Source of the DNA: Anaerolineae bacterium
GTDB lineage: Bacteria; Chloroflexota; Anaerolineae; Aggregatilineales; UBA3940
Direction of reading: 5' to 3'
Length of the DNA stretch: 7,819 bases
Assembly (NCBI GenBank): GCA_016926985.1
Contig: JAFGNO010000150.1
Span: 1 to 7,819, forward strand
Shown: positions 1-6,940 of the stretch, one piece after another
Layout of the letters: every line of letters starts with the position of its first letter
Position numbering within the stretch: the first letter of the stretch is position 1
Position numbers and translations under genes: made by a program
Notes under the pieces: generated by a model
Databases searched by the model: none
What the model saw: the letters and a program-made list of their open reading frames with translations, nothing else
Told to the model about the DNA's origin: nothing

Positions 1-623
1 CGCCCATCGCGCTGTCGTTCGGGCTGCTGGCCGCGACCGGTACATCCATCCTCACGCTGGCAATCGCCGCCATTGGCGTCTGGTACGGCGGCTGGGTGGA
101 CGCAGTGATCCAGCGGATCACCGAGATCAACCTGGTGCTGCCCTTCCTGCCAATCCTGATCATGGTGGGGACATTTTATTCAAAAAGCCTCTGGCTGATG
201 CTGGCAGTCGTTATCGCGTTGAGTATTTTCACCGGTGGGATCAAGACCTACCGGGCGATCTTCATGCAGGTAAAAGCCAGCCCCTATATCGAGGCAGCCC
301 AGTCCTACGGTGCACGCAGCGGGCGGATCATCTTCCGCTACCTGATCCCGCGGATTATCCCCCTGCTGATCCCCGGGCTGGTAACCGGGATCCCCGGGTT
401 TGTGTTCCTGGAAGCGGCCCTGGCAGTGCTTGGCCTGGGTGACCCGATCCTGCCAACCTGGGGCAAGATGATCAACGACGCCAACTCAAACGGTGCGCTG
501 TACAACGGTTACTACTACTGGATACTTGAACCTGCTTTTCTGCTGATGCTGTGCGGGTTTGGTTTTGCCCTGCTAGGCTTCTCACTCGACCGCATCTTCA
601 ACCCCAGATTGAGAGGAATGTAA
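1..623 (+). CDS. ABC transporter permease, DppC/OppC-type C-terminal part (5' end outside window)
   Basis: This is the C-terminal end of an inner-membrane permease of the peptide/nickel (Opp/Dpp) import family. The reading frame is open from base 3, so about 206 residues are visible and the true start lies upstream; the ATG at base 96 is internal, because the codons before it already match the family. Several hydrophobic segments are visible. The cytoplasmic EAA-type coupling loop (bases 279-353, SPYIEAAQSYGARSGR then FRYLIPR) docks on the ATPase subunits. The end FSLDRIFNPRLRGM is typical of DppC proteins. The fragment aligns almost without gaps to residues 682-886 of the large permease at 2748-5408, at roughly 60% identity by eye. 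By analogy its missing N-terminal part may also contain an OppB half, which is inference. The next gene starts 4 bases after the stop, so this permease is co-transcribed with the ATPases. Confidence 0.93.
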   Translation, partial: PIALSFGLLAATGTSILTLAIAAIGVWYGGWVDAVIQRITEINLVLPFLPILIMVGTFYSKSLWLMLAVVIALSIFTGGIKTYRAIFMQVKASPYIEAAQSYGARSGRIIFRYLIPRIIPLLIPGLVTGIPGFVFLEAALAVLGLGDPILPTWGKMINDANSNGALYNGYYYWILEPAFLLMLCGFGFALLGFSLDRIFNPRLRGM

Positions 624-627
624 CCCC

Positions 628-1587
<960 letters not shown>

Positions 1588-1603
1588 ACACGAGGAGAAC
1601 TGC

Positions 1604-2641
1604 ATGTCTGCTGAAATACTCGATACAACTGCACAACCTGCCAGCAACCTGGACATGACCCGTCCGAGCGGCCCTCTTCTCTCGATCAAGAACCTGCATG
1701 TCTGGTTCGAACTGCGGCGCTTCGGCTTCGGCCATGCCGGCTACGTGCGGGCCGTCGATGGGGTGACTTTCGACCTGGACTACGGTGAGGCAATCGCCAT
1801 CGTCGGCGAGAGCGGCTGCGGCAAGTCAACGCTCATGAAGACCATCCTTGGACTGTACCCCCCGACTGACGGGACTGTGGTCTTTGAGGACGAAGACCTG
1901 AGCGATTTCAACCCGCGCAAACTCCAGTGGTACCGCTCGCAGCTTGGCTATGTCCAGCAGGACCCCTACGGGGCCCTGCCGCCCTTCATGAACGTTGAGC
2001 ACATCCTTTCCGAGCCGATGATCATCAACGGCATCAAGGATAAAGCGGAACGGCGAGAGCGCATCGAAAAGGTGATGACCGAGGTCAAGATGACCCCGAT
2101 CAGCGACTTTGTGAATAAGTTCCCGCACATGCTCAGCGGCGGGCAGCAACAGCGCATCGTCATCGCCCGCGCCATGATCCTGGAGCCCAAGATGATCGTG
2201 GCTGATGAGCCGGTGTCGATGCTGGATGCCTCGGTGCGCGTGGAAATCCTGAAACTGCTGCGCGGCCTGCAGGAATCGCATAACCTGGCCGTGATCTACA
2301 TCACTCACGACCTGTCGACGGTGCGCTACTTCTCCGAGCGGATCTTTGTGATGTACGCGGGCAACCTGGTTGAGAAAGCCAGTGTGATGCAGCTTCTGGA
2401 CAATCCATCTCACCCGTACACACAGGCGCTGCTTACCGGCACCTCTGACCCGGACTACAACAACGCGCTGACTTACAAAGAGGTCCCCCCGGGTGAGCCG
2501 CCCAGCCTGATCAACCCCCCGCCGGGCTGCCGGTTCCACCCGCGCTGCGCCCAGGCAATTGAGGGGTTGTGTGAGGTGAAGGACCCGCCCGATTTCGATC
2601 TGGAGCCGGGGCACCAATCGGCGTGCTGGCTGCACGAGTAG
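1604..2641 (+). CDS. Peptide-type ABC transporter ATP-binding protein, OppF/DppF-type
   Basis: This is the second ATPase of the importer and the presumed partner of the OppD-type protein just upstream. The motifs are complete: Walker A GESGCGKST (residues 68-76), Q-loop Q119 in QQDPYGAL, signature LSGGQQQR (177-184), Walker B MIVADEP (197-203), D-loop SMLD (205-208) and H-loop H235 in YITHD. The segment FGFGHAGYVRAVDGV (40-54) is the short insertion typical of OppF/DppF. The C-terminus carries C309, C315, C323 and C341 (spacing x5, x7, x17), resembling the iron-sulfur motif of the family. The gene begins 16 bases after the previous stop, with a strong GAGGAG Shine-Dalgarno sequence 6 bases before the ATG, so translation should be efficient. 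It has 345 residues, within the usual range. A strong terminator hairpin follows about 45 bases after the stop. The substrate is unknown. Confidence 0.97.
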   Translation: MSAEILDTTAQPASNLDMTRPSGPLLSIKNLHVWFELRRFGFGHAGYVRAVDGVTFDLDYGEAIAIVGESGCGKSTLMKTILGLYPPTDGTVVFEDEDLSDFNPRKLQWYRSQLGYVQQDPYGALPPFMNVEHILSEPMIINGIKDKAERRERIEKVMTEVKMTPISDFVNKFPHMLSGGQQQRIVIARAMILEPKMIVADEPVSMLDASVRVEILKLLRGLQESHNLAVIYITHDLSTVRYFSERIFVMYAGNLVEKASVMQLLDNPSHPYTQALLTGTSDPDYNNALTYKEVPPGEPPSLINPPPGCRFHPRCAQAIEGLCEVKDPPDFDLEPGHQSACWLHE

Positions 2642-2685
2642 CCATCGCTCCCCTTCCAAAGAAAGATAAACCAGAGCTAATAATG

Positions 2686-2721
2686 CACCGGGGTTAAGCT
2701 ATACGCTTCCCCGGTGTTTTT
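2686..2721 (+). terminator. Intrinsic terminator between the ATPase genes and the fused permease gene
   Basis: The arms CACCGGGG (2686-2693) and CCCCGGTG (2709-2716) are perfectly complementary. Inside them AAGC (2696-2699) pairs with GCTT (2705-2708) around a TATAC loop, leaving a two-T bulge. The stem is followed directly by five T residues (2717-2721), the classic rho-independent form for + strand transcription. It lies 44 bases after the OppF-type stop and 26 bases before the next start codon. That gap is too short to hold a complete sigma-70-type promoter plus leader. The downstream permease gene is therefore probably transcribed by partial readthrough, or from a promoter upstream of or overlapping the hairpin. 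The structure is seen directly; its use in vivo is inferred. Confidence 0.85.
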
Positions 2722-2747
2722 CTGGCTCACAACCAGGGATAAGATCA

Positions 2748-5408
2748 ATGGCTAATCCATCACTGGCGATAGAAAAGACAGAGACCCGATCATCCAATAA
2801 AACCGGCGCCAGGGCTGGTTTGCGCACCGTATCACGAATCGCCCGCTATACCATCCGCCGGATGATTGTCCTGCTGGCAACAACGGCTGCCGCCGTCCTG
2901 GTCACCATCCTGGTGGCTAATTTCGGCGGCTACGTTGACGAGATTATGAGCAACCGGATTTTCGAGTCAGTAGGGATGATGCGAATGGGCGGTTGGCTGA
3001 GGGACACCGAAGAACCGGCCCTTTCTGAGATCATGCAGCAGACTGTCTGGAACATGGAAGAGGGCGCCGGACTGCATGAGCCATTCATCTCGCGCACCAT
3101 GCGCTGGTGGTGGAAGGGGATCACCATTGACTGGGAACAATCACCCAGGTGGTATCGCTATTCCGGCATCAGGGAAACAGACAATGTCCGGACCATCATC
3201 ATGAGTTCGCTGGGGCGCACCCTGTTTATCTTCGGTACGGCCAACCTGGTGCTGTTTTTTGCCAGCGTGCTGATTGCTCTGTCCCTCACGCGGAGGCATC
3301 TCAAATGGCTGGACAAACTGGTTGTTTCCCTCTCACCCATCTCGTCCGCCCCGGCCTGGGTCTTCGGCGTAATCCTGTATGCCCTGATGGTGCGCTATCT
3401 GCATTTTACAACCGGAGGGGTATTTTCATCATTCCCTGATGAATTCCGGGTGGTCTACATCCCGATTATGCTCAAACAACTGCTGCTCCCCCTGCTGGCG
3501 ATTGTCCTCAGCGGGATTTTCCAGAGCATTTATACCTGGCGCATGTTCTTCTCCATCTTTGCAACCGAACCCTATGTCGAGTTGGCCGTCGCCAAGGGCC
3601 TTCCCCACCGGGATATTGAGCGAAAATACCTGCTCAGGCCGGTCCTGCCCAACCTGCTGACCAGCTTCGCCCTGCTCCTGATCGTGCTCTGGCAGGAAGT
3701 CATCGTGCTGGAAGCAGTCTTCGATGTGCAGGGGATCGGTTCCCTGTTCCTGTCTGCGCTGCGCTCCTACGACACCCCGATGGTGGTCGGGCTGGTAGTC
3801 ACCTTTTCTTACCTGTTGTCCATCACCGTCTTTTTCCTGGATATCCTCTACGCCATTGTTGATCCAAGGGTGAAATCTATCGAGGGGGGCAGCACCCTGC
3901 AGGTCGGCAGTCAGGAGTTATTCCAGCGCATCCGCGCCTGGATCAAGCACCGATCCGTTGGCATACCGGCGCATATCAGAGAACAGCGGCGAACAGAACG
4001 CCGGGCAGCCCGAAGGCTGGAGGTCGAACGCCGTTCACTCTCGGCAATCTGGCAAGAGAACCGGGAAAAGGTCAAAAATACTTGGCTGCTGGCCCGGCAA
4101 TACCCGTCGATACTGGTCAGCCTGTGCATCATCCTGTTCCTGCTGGGCATGTCGCTCTATGCGATTATTGCCATCCCCTACCAGGAGGCAATCGCACTAT
4201 GGCGGGGGGATAATAATCCCTGGTACCGGAACCCGGTCATGGCTGCACCGGCCTGGACCAATTTCTTCCGGAGGGAGAAGCTGCCGGTTACCCAGGTTTT
4301 CAACACACGGGACGAGTCAACTGAGCGAAGTATTAACCAGCTGTCGGAGCAGACAACCGAGACCGTCTACCGGTTCCCCTTCAGCTATCAGGCAGACGAT
4401 TTCCCGCAGGACCTGGTGATTTACTTTGAGACGGCCTACGATGAAAAGCTGCCGTTTATATCCATTGTGCTGTTTACACCCGATGGGAGAGAGATCGCCG
4501 TCACCAGCATGACCGAATCGGCGAAAACGTTCTTCTATTATGTCTCTCAGGACAGGAACATCTGGACGGGAAATTTCAACCGCCCTGAAAGAGAACTGTT
4601 CACCGACCCGCAGTCCGATCCCGAAAACCCTGTCGCTTTGAAGGGCGACTATACACTGCAAATCACTGCCATTGTCTTTGAAAAAGATGCAACGGTTGAT
4701 GCAGAAGTGATCCTCATGGGTAAGCTCTACGGGCTGGCCGGCACCGATCACAGGCGCCGCGACCTGATGATCGGGCTCCTGTGGGGCGCGCCAATTGCGC
4801 TCGCCTTCGGACTGCTTGCGGCAGTGGGAACCTCGGTCAGCACGATGGCAATTGCTGCCATAGGCACCTGGTTTGGCGGCTGGGTGGATGGGATCATCCA
4901 GCGGATCACCGAGATCAACATGGTCCTGCCCTTTTTCCCGGTCAGCCTGATGATTTTCGTCCTGTATTCCAAGAGCTTCTGGGTCATCCTGGGAGTCACC
5001 GTTGCACTCAGCATTTTTGGAAATGCCATCAAAAGCTACCGGGCGATCTTCCTGCAGGTGAAGGAATCGCCGTATATGGAGGCGGCTATCGCCTACGGCG
5101 CGGGCAATATGCGGCTCATCTTCCGCTATATGATCCCGCGCGTGGTGGTCGTGCTGATCCCGCAGCTCGTGATCCTTGTCCCCAGTTATGTATTCCTTGA
5201 GGCAACGCTGGCCTTCCTGGGAACCAGCGACCCGGTCCTGCCCACCTGGGGAAAGATCGTCAATACCGGGATTGCGTACGGCGCCTGGAGCAATGCTTAC
5301 CACCTGATCCTGGCGCCCATCTTTTTCCTGATGCTCACCGGGTTCGCCTTTGTGCTTGCCGGGTTCTCGCTGGAGCGAATGCTGGACCCGCGCCTGCGAA
5401 AGTCGTAG
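2748..5408 (+). CDS. Fused OppB-OppC-type ABC transporter permease with extracytoplasmic insert domain
   Basis: This 886-residue inner-membrane protein joins both permease subunits of an Opp/Dpp importer, usually two proteins of about 300 residues each. Residues 1-34 are a basic cytoplasmic tail. Residues 36-376 are OppB-like: a first helix (36-58), an extracytoplasmic loop with HEPFISR (110-116) where the family has its LDxPxxxR element, about five more helices, and the EAA loop EPYVELAVAKGLPHRDIERK (274-293). Residues 377-450 form a strongly basic linker, probably cytoplasmic. The OppC-like half starts with a helix at 453-476, then a large extracytoplasmic segment (477-660) with beta-like alternation, then the family motif GTDHRRRD (665-672), further helices and a second EAA loop (SPYMEAAIAYGAGNM, 774-788). 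The ATG is supported by AGGGA 8 bases upstream. One chain could supply the whole transmembrane channel. The start lies 26 bases past a terminator. Its C-terminal 205 residues closely resemble the permease at 1-623. Confidence 0.93.
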   Translation: MANPSLAIEKTETRSSNKTGARAGLRTVSRIARYTIRRMIVLLATTAAAVLVTILVANFGGYVDEIMSNRIFESVGMMRMGGWLRDTEEPALSEIMQQTVWNMEEGAGLHEPFISRTMRWWWKGITIDWEQSPRWYRYSGIRETDNVRTIIMSSLGRTLFIFGTANLVLFFASVLIALSLTRRHLKWLDKLVVSLSPISSAPAWVFGVILYALMVRYLHFTTGGVFSSFPDEFRVVYIPIMLKQLLLPLLAIVLSGIFQSIYTWRMFFSIFATEPYVELAVAKGLPHRDIERKYLLRPVLPNLLTSFALLLIVLWQEVIVLEAVFDVQGIGSLFLSALRSYDTPMVVGLVVTFSYLLSITVFFLDILYAIVDPRVKSIEGGSTLQVGSQELFQRIRAWIKHRSVGIPAHIREQRRTERRAARRLEVERRSLSAIWQENREKVKNTWLLARQYPSILVSLCIILFLLGMSLYAIIAIPYQEAIALWRGDNNPWYRNPVMAAPAWTNFFRREKLPVTQVFNTRDESTERSINQLSEQTTETVYRFPFSYQADDFPQDLVIYFETAYDEKLPFISIVLFTPDGREIAVTSMTESAKTFFYYVSQDRNIWTGNFNRPERELFTDPQSDPENPVALKGDYTLQITAIVFEKDATVDAEVILMGKLYGLAGTDHRRRDLMIGLLWGAPIALAFGLLAAVGTSVSTMAIAAIGTWFGGWVDGIIQRITEINMVLPFFPVSLMIFVLYSKSFWVILGVTVALSIFGNAIKSYRAIFLQVKESPYMEAAIAYGAGNMRLIFRYMIPRVVVVLIPQLVILVPSYVFLEATLAFLGTSDPVLPTWGKIVNTGIAYGAWSNAYHLILAPIFFLMLTGFAFVLAGFSLERMLDPRLRKS
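4791..5408 (+). repeat. Paralogous segment duplicated from or with bases 3-623
   Basis: The 3' end of the fused permease gene repeats the permease end at 3-623, in the same orientation and with almost no gaps. The encoded proteins look about 60% identical, and the DNA includes a 24-base identical block (108-131 and 4896-4919) over the segment encoding IQRITEIN. The divergence, mostly at third positions and in membrane helices, points to an old gene duplication with both copies kept under selection. It is not a recent repeat or mobile element. The two copies flank the two ATPase genes. Confidence 0.8.
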
Positions 5409-5474
5409 AATCGGTCATATTCTGGCCCGTCAGGCGTTATTCATGGTATCTGAACAATATACTGGAGAGATGTT

Positions 5475-5711
5475 ATGCTGGAACGCCCGGTAAGACTCAT
5501 GGTCATTGGATTTTTCCTGATGGTCTTTGGCATTATTGCGCCGCTGCTCATGGTCATCAAGGTGATTGAGCCAACTCTGTGGCTCAGCTTTCTATCACAC
5601 ACCTCCTCGGTTGTTGGCCTTTTTATCGGGCTGATTGGAACGGCAATGTTCGCTGCCGGCAAACGCAAGCAGCACGAATACGAGCAGCAGCAGCACAGAT
5701 ACAAAGAGTAG
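5475..5711 (+). CDS. Small two-helix membrane protein of unknown function
   Basis: This 78-residue protein has two hydrophobic helices, about residues 7-28 (LMVIGFFLMVFGIIAPLLMV) and 44-61 (SSVVGLFIGLIGTAMFAA). A hydrophilic tail rich in Lys, Gln, Glu and His follows (GKRKQHEYEQQQHRYKE). The positive residues after helix 2 and the N-terminal Arg suggest that both ends are cytoplasmic. A good Shine-Dalgarno sequence GGAGAG (5464-5469) lies 5 bases before the ATG, which supports both the gene and its start. It follows the fused permease by 66 bases and no clear terminator lies between them, so co-transcription is possible. I do not recognise the family. Short two-helix proteins of this kind are common, and nothing in the sequence gives a function. 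Confidence 0.7.
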   Translation: MLERPVRLMVIGFFLMVFGIIAPLLMVIKVIEPTLWLSFLSHTSSVVGLFIGLIGTAMFAAGKRKQHEYEQQQHRYKE

Positions 5712-5722
5712 GACGCCCGGAC

Positions 5723-5914
5723 TCACCCACACGGCGAGCATGGGAAACCGCCGCCTGTCTGCTCGACCAACGCAATAACCGTCTTATCAGACGGCGGCTC
5801 AGGCAGGTCCCGATACAGTCGCCAGTTCTCCATGTGTTCGACGCTGCCCCCCCCGGCAGAATGCTGCGCAGCAGCGCAGGGGGTGTACCAGCCTGAGCAG
5901 TTAGCGTAAGGCAC
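5723..5914 (-). CDS. Candidate small cysteine-containing ORF, convergent with the 78-residue gene
   Basis: This weakly supported minus-strand ORF has 63 codons, a GTG start at 5914 and a TGA ending at 5723. It is worth listing because AGGGAG (minus strand, 5925 to 5920) sits exactly 5 bases before the GTG. The protein also looks more natural than the other frames here: VPYANCSGWYTPC at the start, then ENWRLYRDLPEPPSDK, and PCSPCG at the end. Cysteines fall at residues 6, 13, 59 and 62, the last two as CxxC. The ORF ends 11 bases from the end of the 78-residue gene on the other strand. I recognise no family. An eight-base C run (5847-5854 on the + strand) lies inside it and makes the frame sensitive to sequencing error. 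It could equally be chance, or the remains of a gene. Confidence 0.27.
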   Translation of the reverse strand: MPYANCSGWYTPCAAAQHSAGGGSVEHMENWRLYRDLPEPPSDKTVIALVEQTGGGFPCSPCG

Positions 5915-5928
5915 CAAAACTCCCTGGC

Positions 5929-5952
5929 AAAAAGACGGTTTATGAACCCGTC
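5929..5952 (-). terminator. Terminator-like hairpin on the minus strand
   Basis: Read on the minus strand, GACGGGTT (5952-5945) pairs with AACCGTC (5940-5934) around CATA, with one bulged G, and is followed immediately by TTTTT (5933-5929). This is the form of a short rho-independent terminator for leftward transcription. The + strand has no T run after the stem, so it would not work in that direction. It sits only a few bases before the Shine-Dalgarno sequence of the candidate minus-strand ORF. It would therefore end an upstream leftward RNA or act as an attenuator in that ORF's leader. A stem this short also occurs by chance. Confidence 0.4.
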
Positions 5953-6009
5953 ACAGCACAACCCCGGGCATAAAAGTGAGGAATCGCTGGGAAATGTCGT
6001 GACTTCCTG

Positions 6010-6044
6010 TTAGATTTTGACTCCATCGTCGTTTATACTGATAG
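6010..6044 (+). promoter_or_regulatory. Possible promoter upstream of the DUF4129 operon
   Basis: A -10-like TATACT (6034-6039, five of six bases match TATAAT) lies 40 bases before the start codon at 6080, in a locally A+T-rich stretch. The best -35-like element, TTGACT (6017-6022), is only 11 bases from it, which is too close. At normal spacing the upstream sequence (TTAGAT or TAGATT, 6010-6016) is a poor match. The position is sensible for the first gene of an operon, but the motif match is weak. The opposite strand at the same place reads TATAAA, so leftward initiation is equally conceivable. Confidence 0.25.
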
Positions 6045-6079
6045 CGTTCGCCTTGACCTCTTGATACCCCGAGGTAAGC

Positions 6080-6940
6080 ATGGCTGCAAATCGCAAATTG
6101 ATTGCCGGGGCGCTGCTGGGTGGTGTGCTTGTCACCCTGGTCGTGCTGGCCTCCGGTCTCTCGGACTTCAAGATAGTCCGCTCTTCCTTCGAGCCCCGCC
6201 CGCTCGCCGCACCTGTATCCGCTGGCGGCGCAGATCTGATACTGTTTGAGATCCTGTTGAATATCCTGTTCTGGTTCTTTATGATCTCTATCCCGATCGG
6301 CATCGTGCTGCTGATCATCAGCAAAGATGCCCGTAAGACCTTCGCCCGGAATATCATATTCATGCTGATTGCTGTGGGCATCCTGCTGTTAGCCATGAGC
6401 GGGTCCAACGAGTTGATTGAGGAAGAAGAAGAGACAGAAGAACCGGTGGATCCGGAGATTGTCCCCAGCGTCAACCTTCCCGTTTCCCCTACATCGGAGA
6501 CTGACCCCGTCGATCCACCGCGCTGGGTGGTCTGGGCTCTCTCGGTGGGTGTGGTGGTAATTACCGCGTCTGGCATTCTGTGGCTGGTGACAGGGCAGCG
6601 CAGCGAGGAAGAAAGCGACCTGGAGATGCTGGCCGCCGAAGCCCAGACTGCCATTGACGACATACTGGCAGGCGGCGATGTGAAAGATGCGATCCTGCGC
6701 TGCTATTATGACATGATCCGGACGCTGCGGGAAACGCAGCGGATCAAGCGGGATGCAGGCATGACGCCGCGCGAGTTCGAGCAGCGGTTGATAGAAGCGG
6801 GGCTGCCTGCACCACATGTCGAGCGGCTGACGCGCCTGTTTGAGATGGTTCGTTATGGCTTGCACACACCCGATCGCGTCCAGGAAGAGGAAGCGATCTC
6901 CTGCCTGACCGCGATAGTCGATTACGCCAGGATATTATGA
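6080..6940 (+). CDS. DUF4129-domain membrane protein, first gene of a MoxR-type cluster
   Basis: This 286-residue membrane protein has predicted helices at about residues 7-26, 53-81, 90-107 and 149-171. An acidic linker (ELIEEEEETEEPVDPE, 111-126) lies before the last helix. The C-terminal soluble region (about 185-282) matches the DUF4129 pattern: AILRCYYDMIRTL (204-216), the MTPREFEQRL segment (228-237) and LTRLFEMVRYG (250-260), which correspond to the family's TPREF and LTxLFExxRYG elements. DUF4129 domains occur beside MoxR ATPases and DUF58 proteins, or at the end of transglutaminase-like membrane proteins. Their biochemical role is not known. The start is supported by GAGGT (6071-6075) 4 bases before the ATG and by the N-terminal helix that follows. 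The stop overlaps the next start as ATGA, indicating translational coupling. The domain call is confident; the function is not. Confidence 0.9.
   Translation: MAANRKLIAGALLGGVLVTLVVLASGLSDFKIVRSSFEPRPLAAPVSAGGADLILFEILLNILFWFFMISIPIGIVLLIISKDARKTFARNIIFMLIAVGILLLAMSGSNELIEEEEETEEPVDPEIVPSVNLPVSPTSETDPVDPPRWVVWALSVGVVVITASGILWLVTGQRSEEESDLEMLAAEAQTAIDDILAGGDVKDAILRCYYDMIRTLRETQRIKRDAGMTPREFEQRLIEAGLPAPHVERLTRLFEMVRYGLHTPDRVQEEEAISCLTAIVDYARIL

Larger units (their letters stand above)
5712..6079. other. Intergenic stretch without a confident gene
   Basis: These 368 bases separate the 78-residue gene from the DUF4129 gene. They hold the weak minus-strand ORF and the minus-strand hairpin listed separately. 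Several + strand inverted repeats lack T tracts: CCGTCT-TATC-AGACGG (5779-5794), the overlapping arms GCCGCC (5750-5755) and GGCGGC (5793-5798), and CTGCGC-AGCA-GCGCAG (5864-5879). An eight-C run lies at 5847-5854. From about 5960 onward the sequence becomes more A+T rich, as expected for a promoter region ahead of the gene at 6080. I see no tRNA, no recognisable structured RNA family and no mobile element ends. Confidence 0.6.

Noticed and set aside
96..623. ATG at base 96 as the start of the first permease gene
   Set aside because: Codons 3-95 are open in the same frame and encode PIALSFGLLAATGTSILTLA and so on, matching the paralogue, so the gene enters the window from upstream.
4317..5303. 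Minus-strand ORF of 328 codons within the fused permease gene
   Set aside because: It is a mirror of the permease reading frame. The product is rich in Asp, His and Gln with no membrane or domain pattern, and it lies wholly inside a convincing gene.
5406..5424. AGAAT/ATTCT inverted repeat after the fused permease stop as a terminator
   Set aside because: The stem is only five mostly A-T pairs and no T tract follows.
5847..5854. Run of eight C residues as a frameshift scar of a broken gene
   Set aside because: Shifting frame at this run does not join two segments that resemble a known protein, so there is no evidence for a pseudogene.
5579..5896. Plus-strand ORF of 105 codons overlapping the 78-residue gene and running into the intergenic stretch
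   Set aside because: It overlaps a better-supported gene in another frame, lacks a Shine-Dalgarno sequence and has an Arg-rich product typical of a non-coding frame.
5623..5961. Minus-strand ORF of 112 codons across the intergenic stretch
   Set aside because: The product is Cys/Arg-rich without a natural pattern, and it overlaps the 78-residue gene antisense. The alternative frame starting at 5914 has a better ribosome site.
6017..6039. TTGACT and TATACT as a paired sigma-70 promoter
   Set aside because: Each hexamer is a good match, but only 11 bases separate them instead of about 17, so they cannot act as one promoter. Only the -10-like element was kept, at low confidence.
6010..6663. Minus-strand ORF of 217 codons opposite the DUF4129 gene
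   Set aside because: The product is serine- and isoleucine-rich low-complexity sequence antisense to a recognised domain protein, so it is a shadow.
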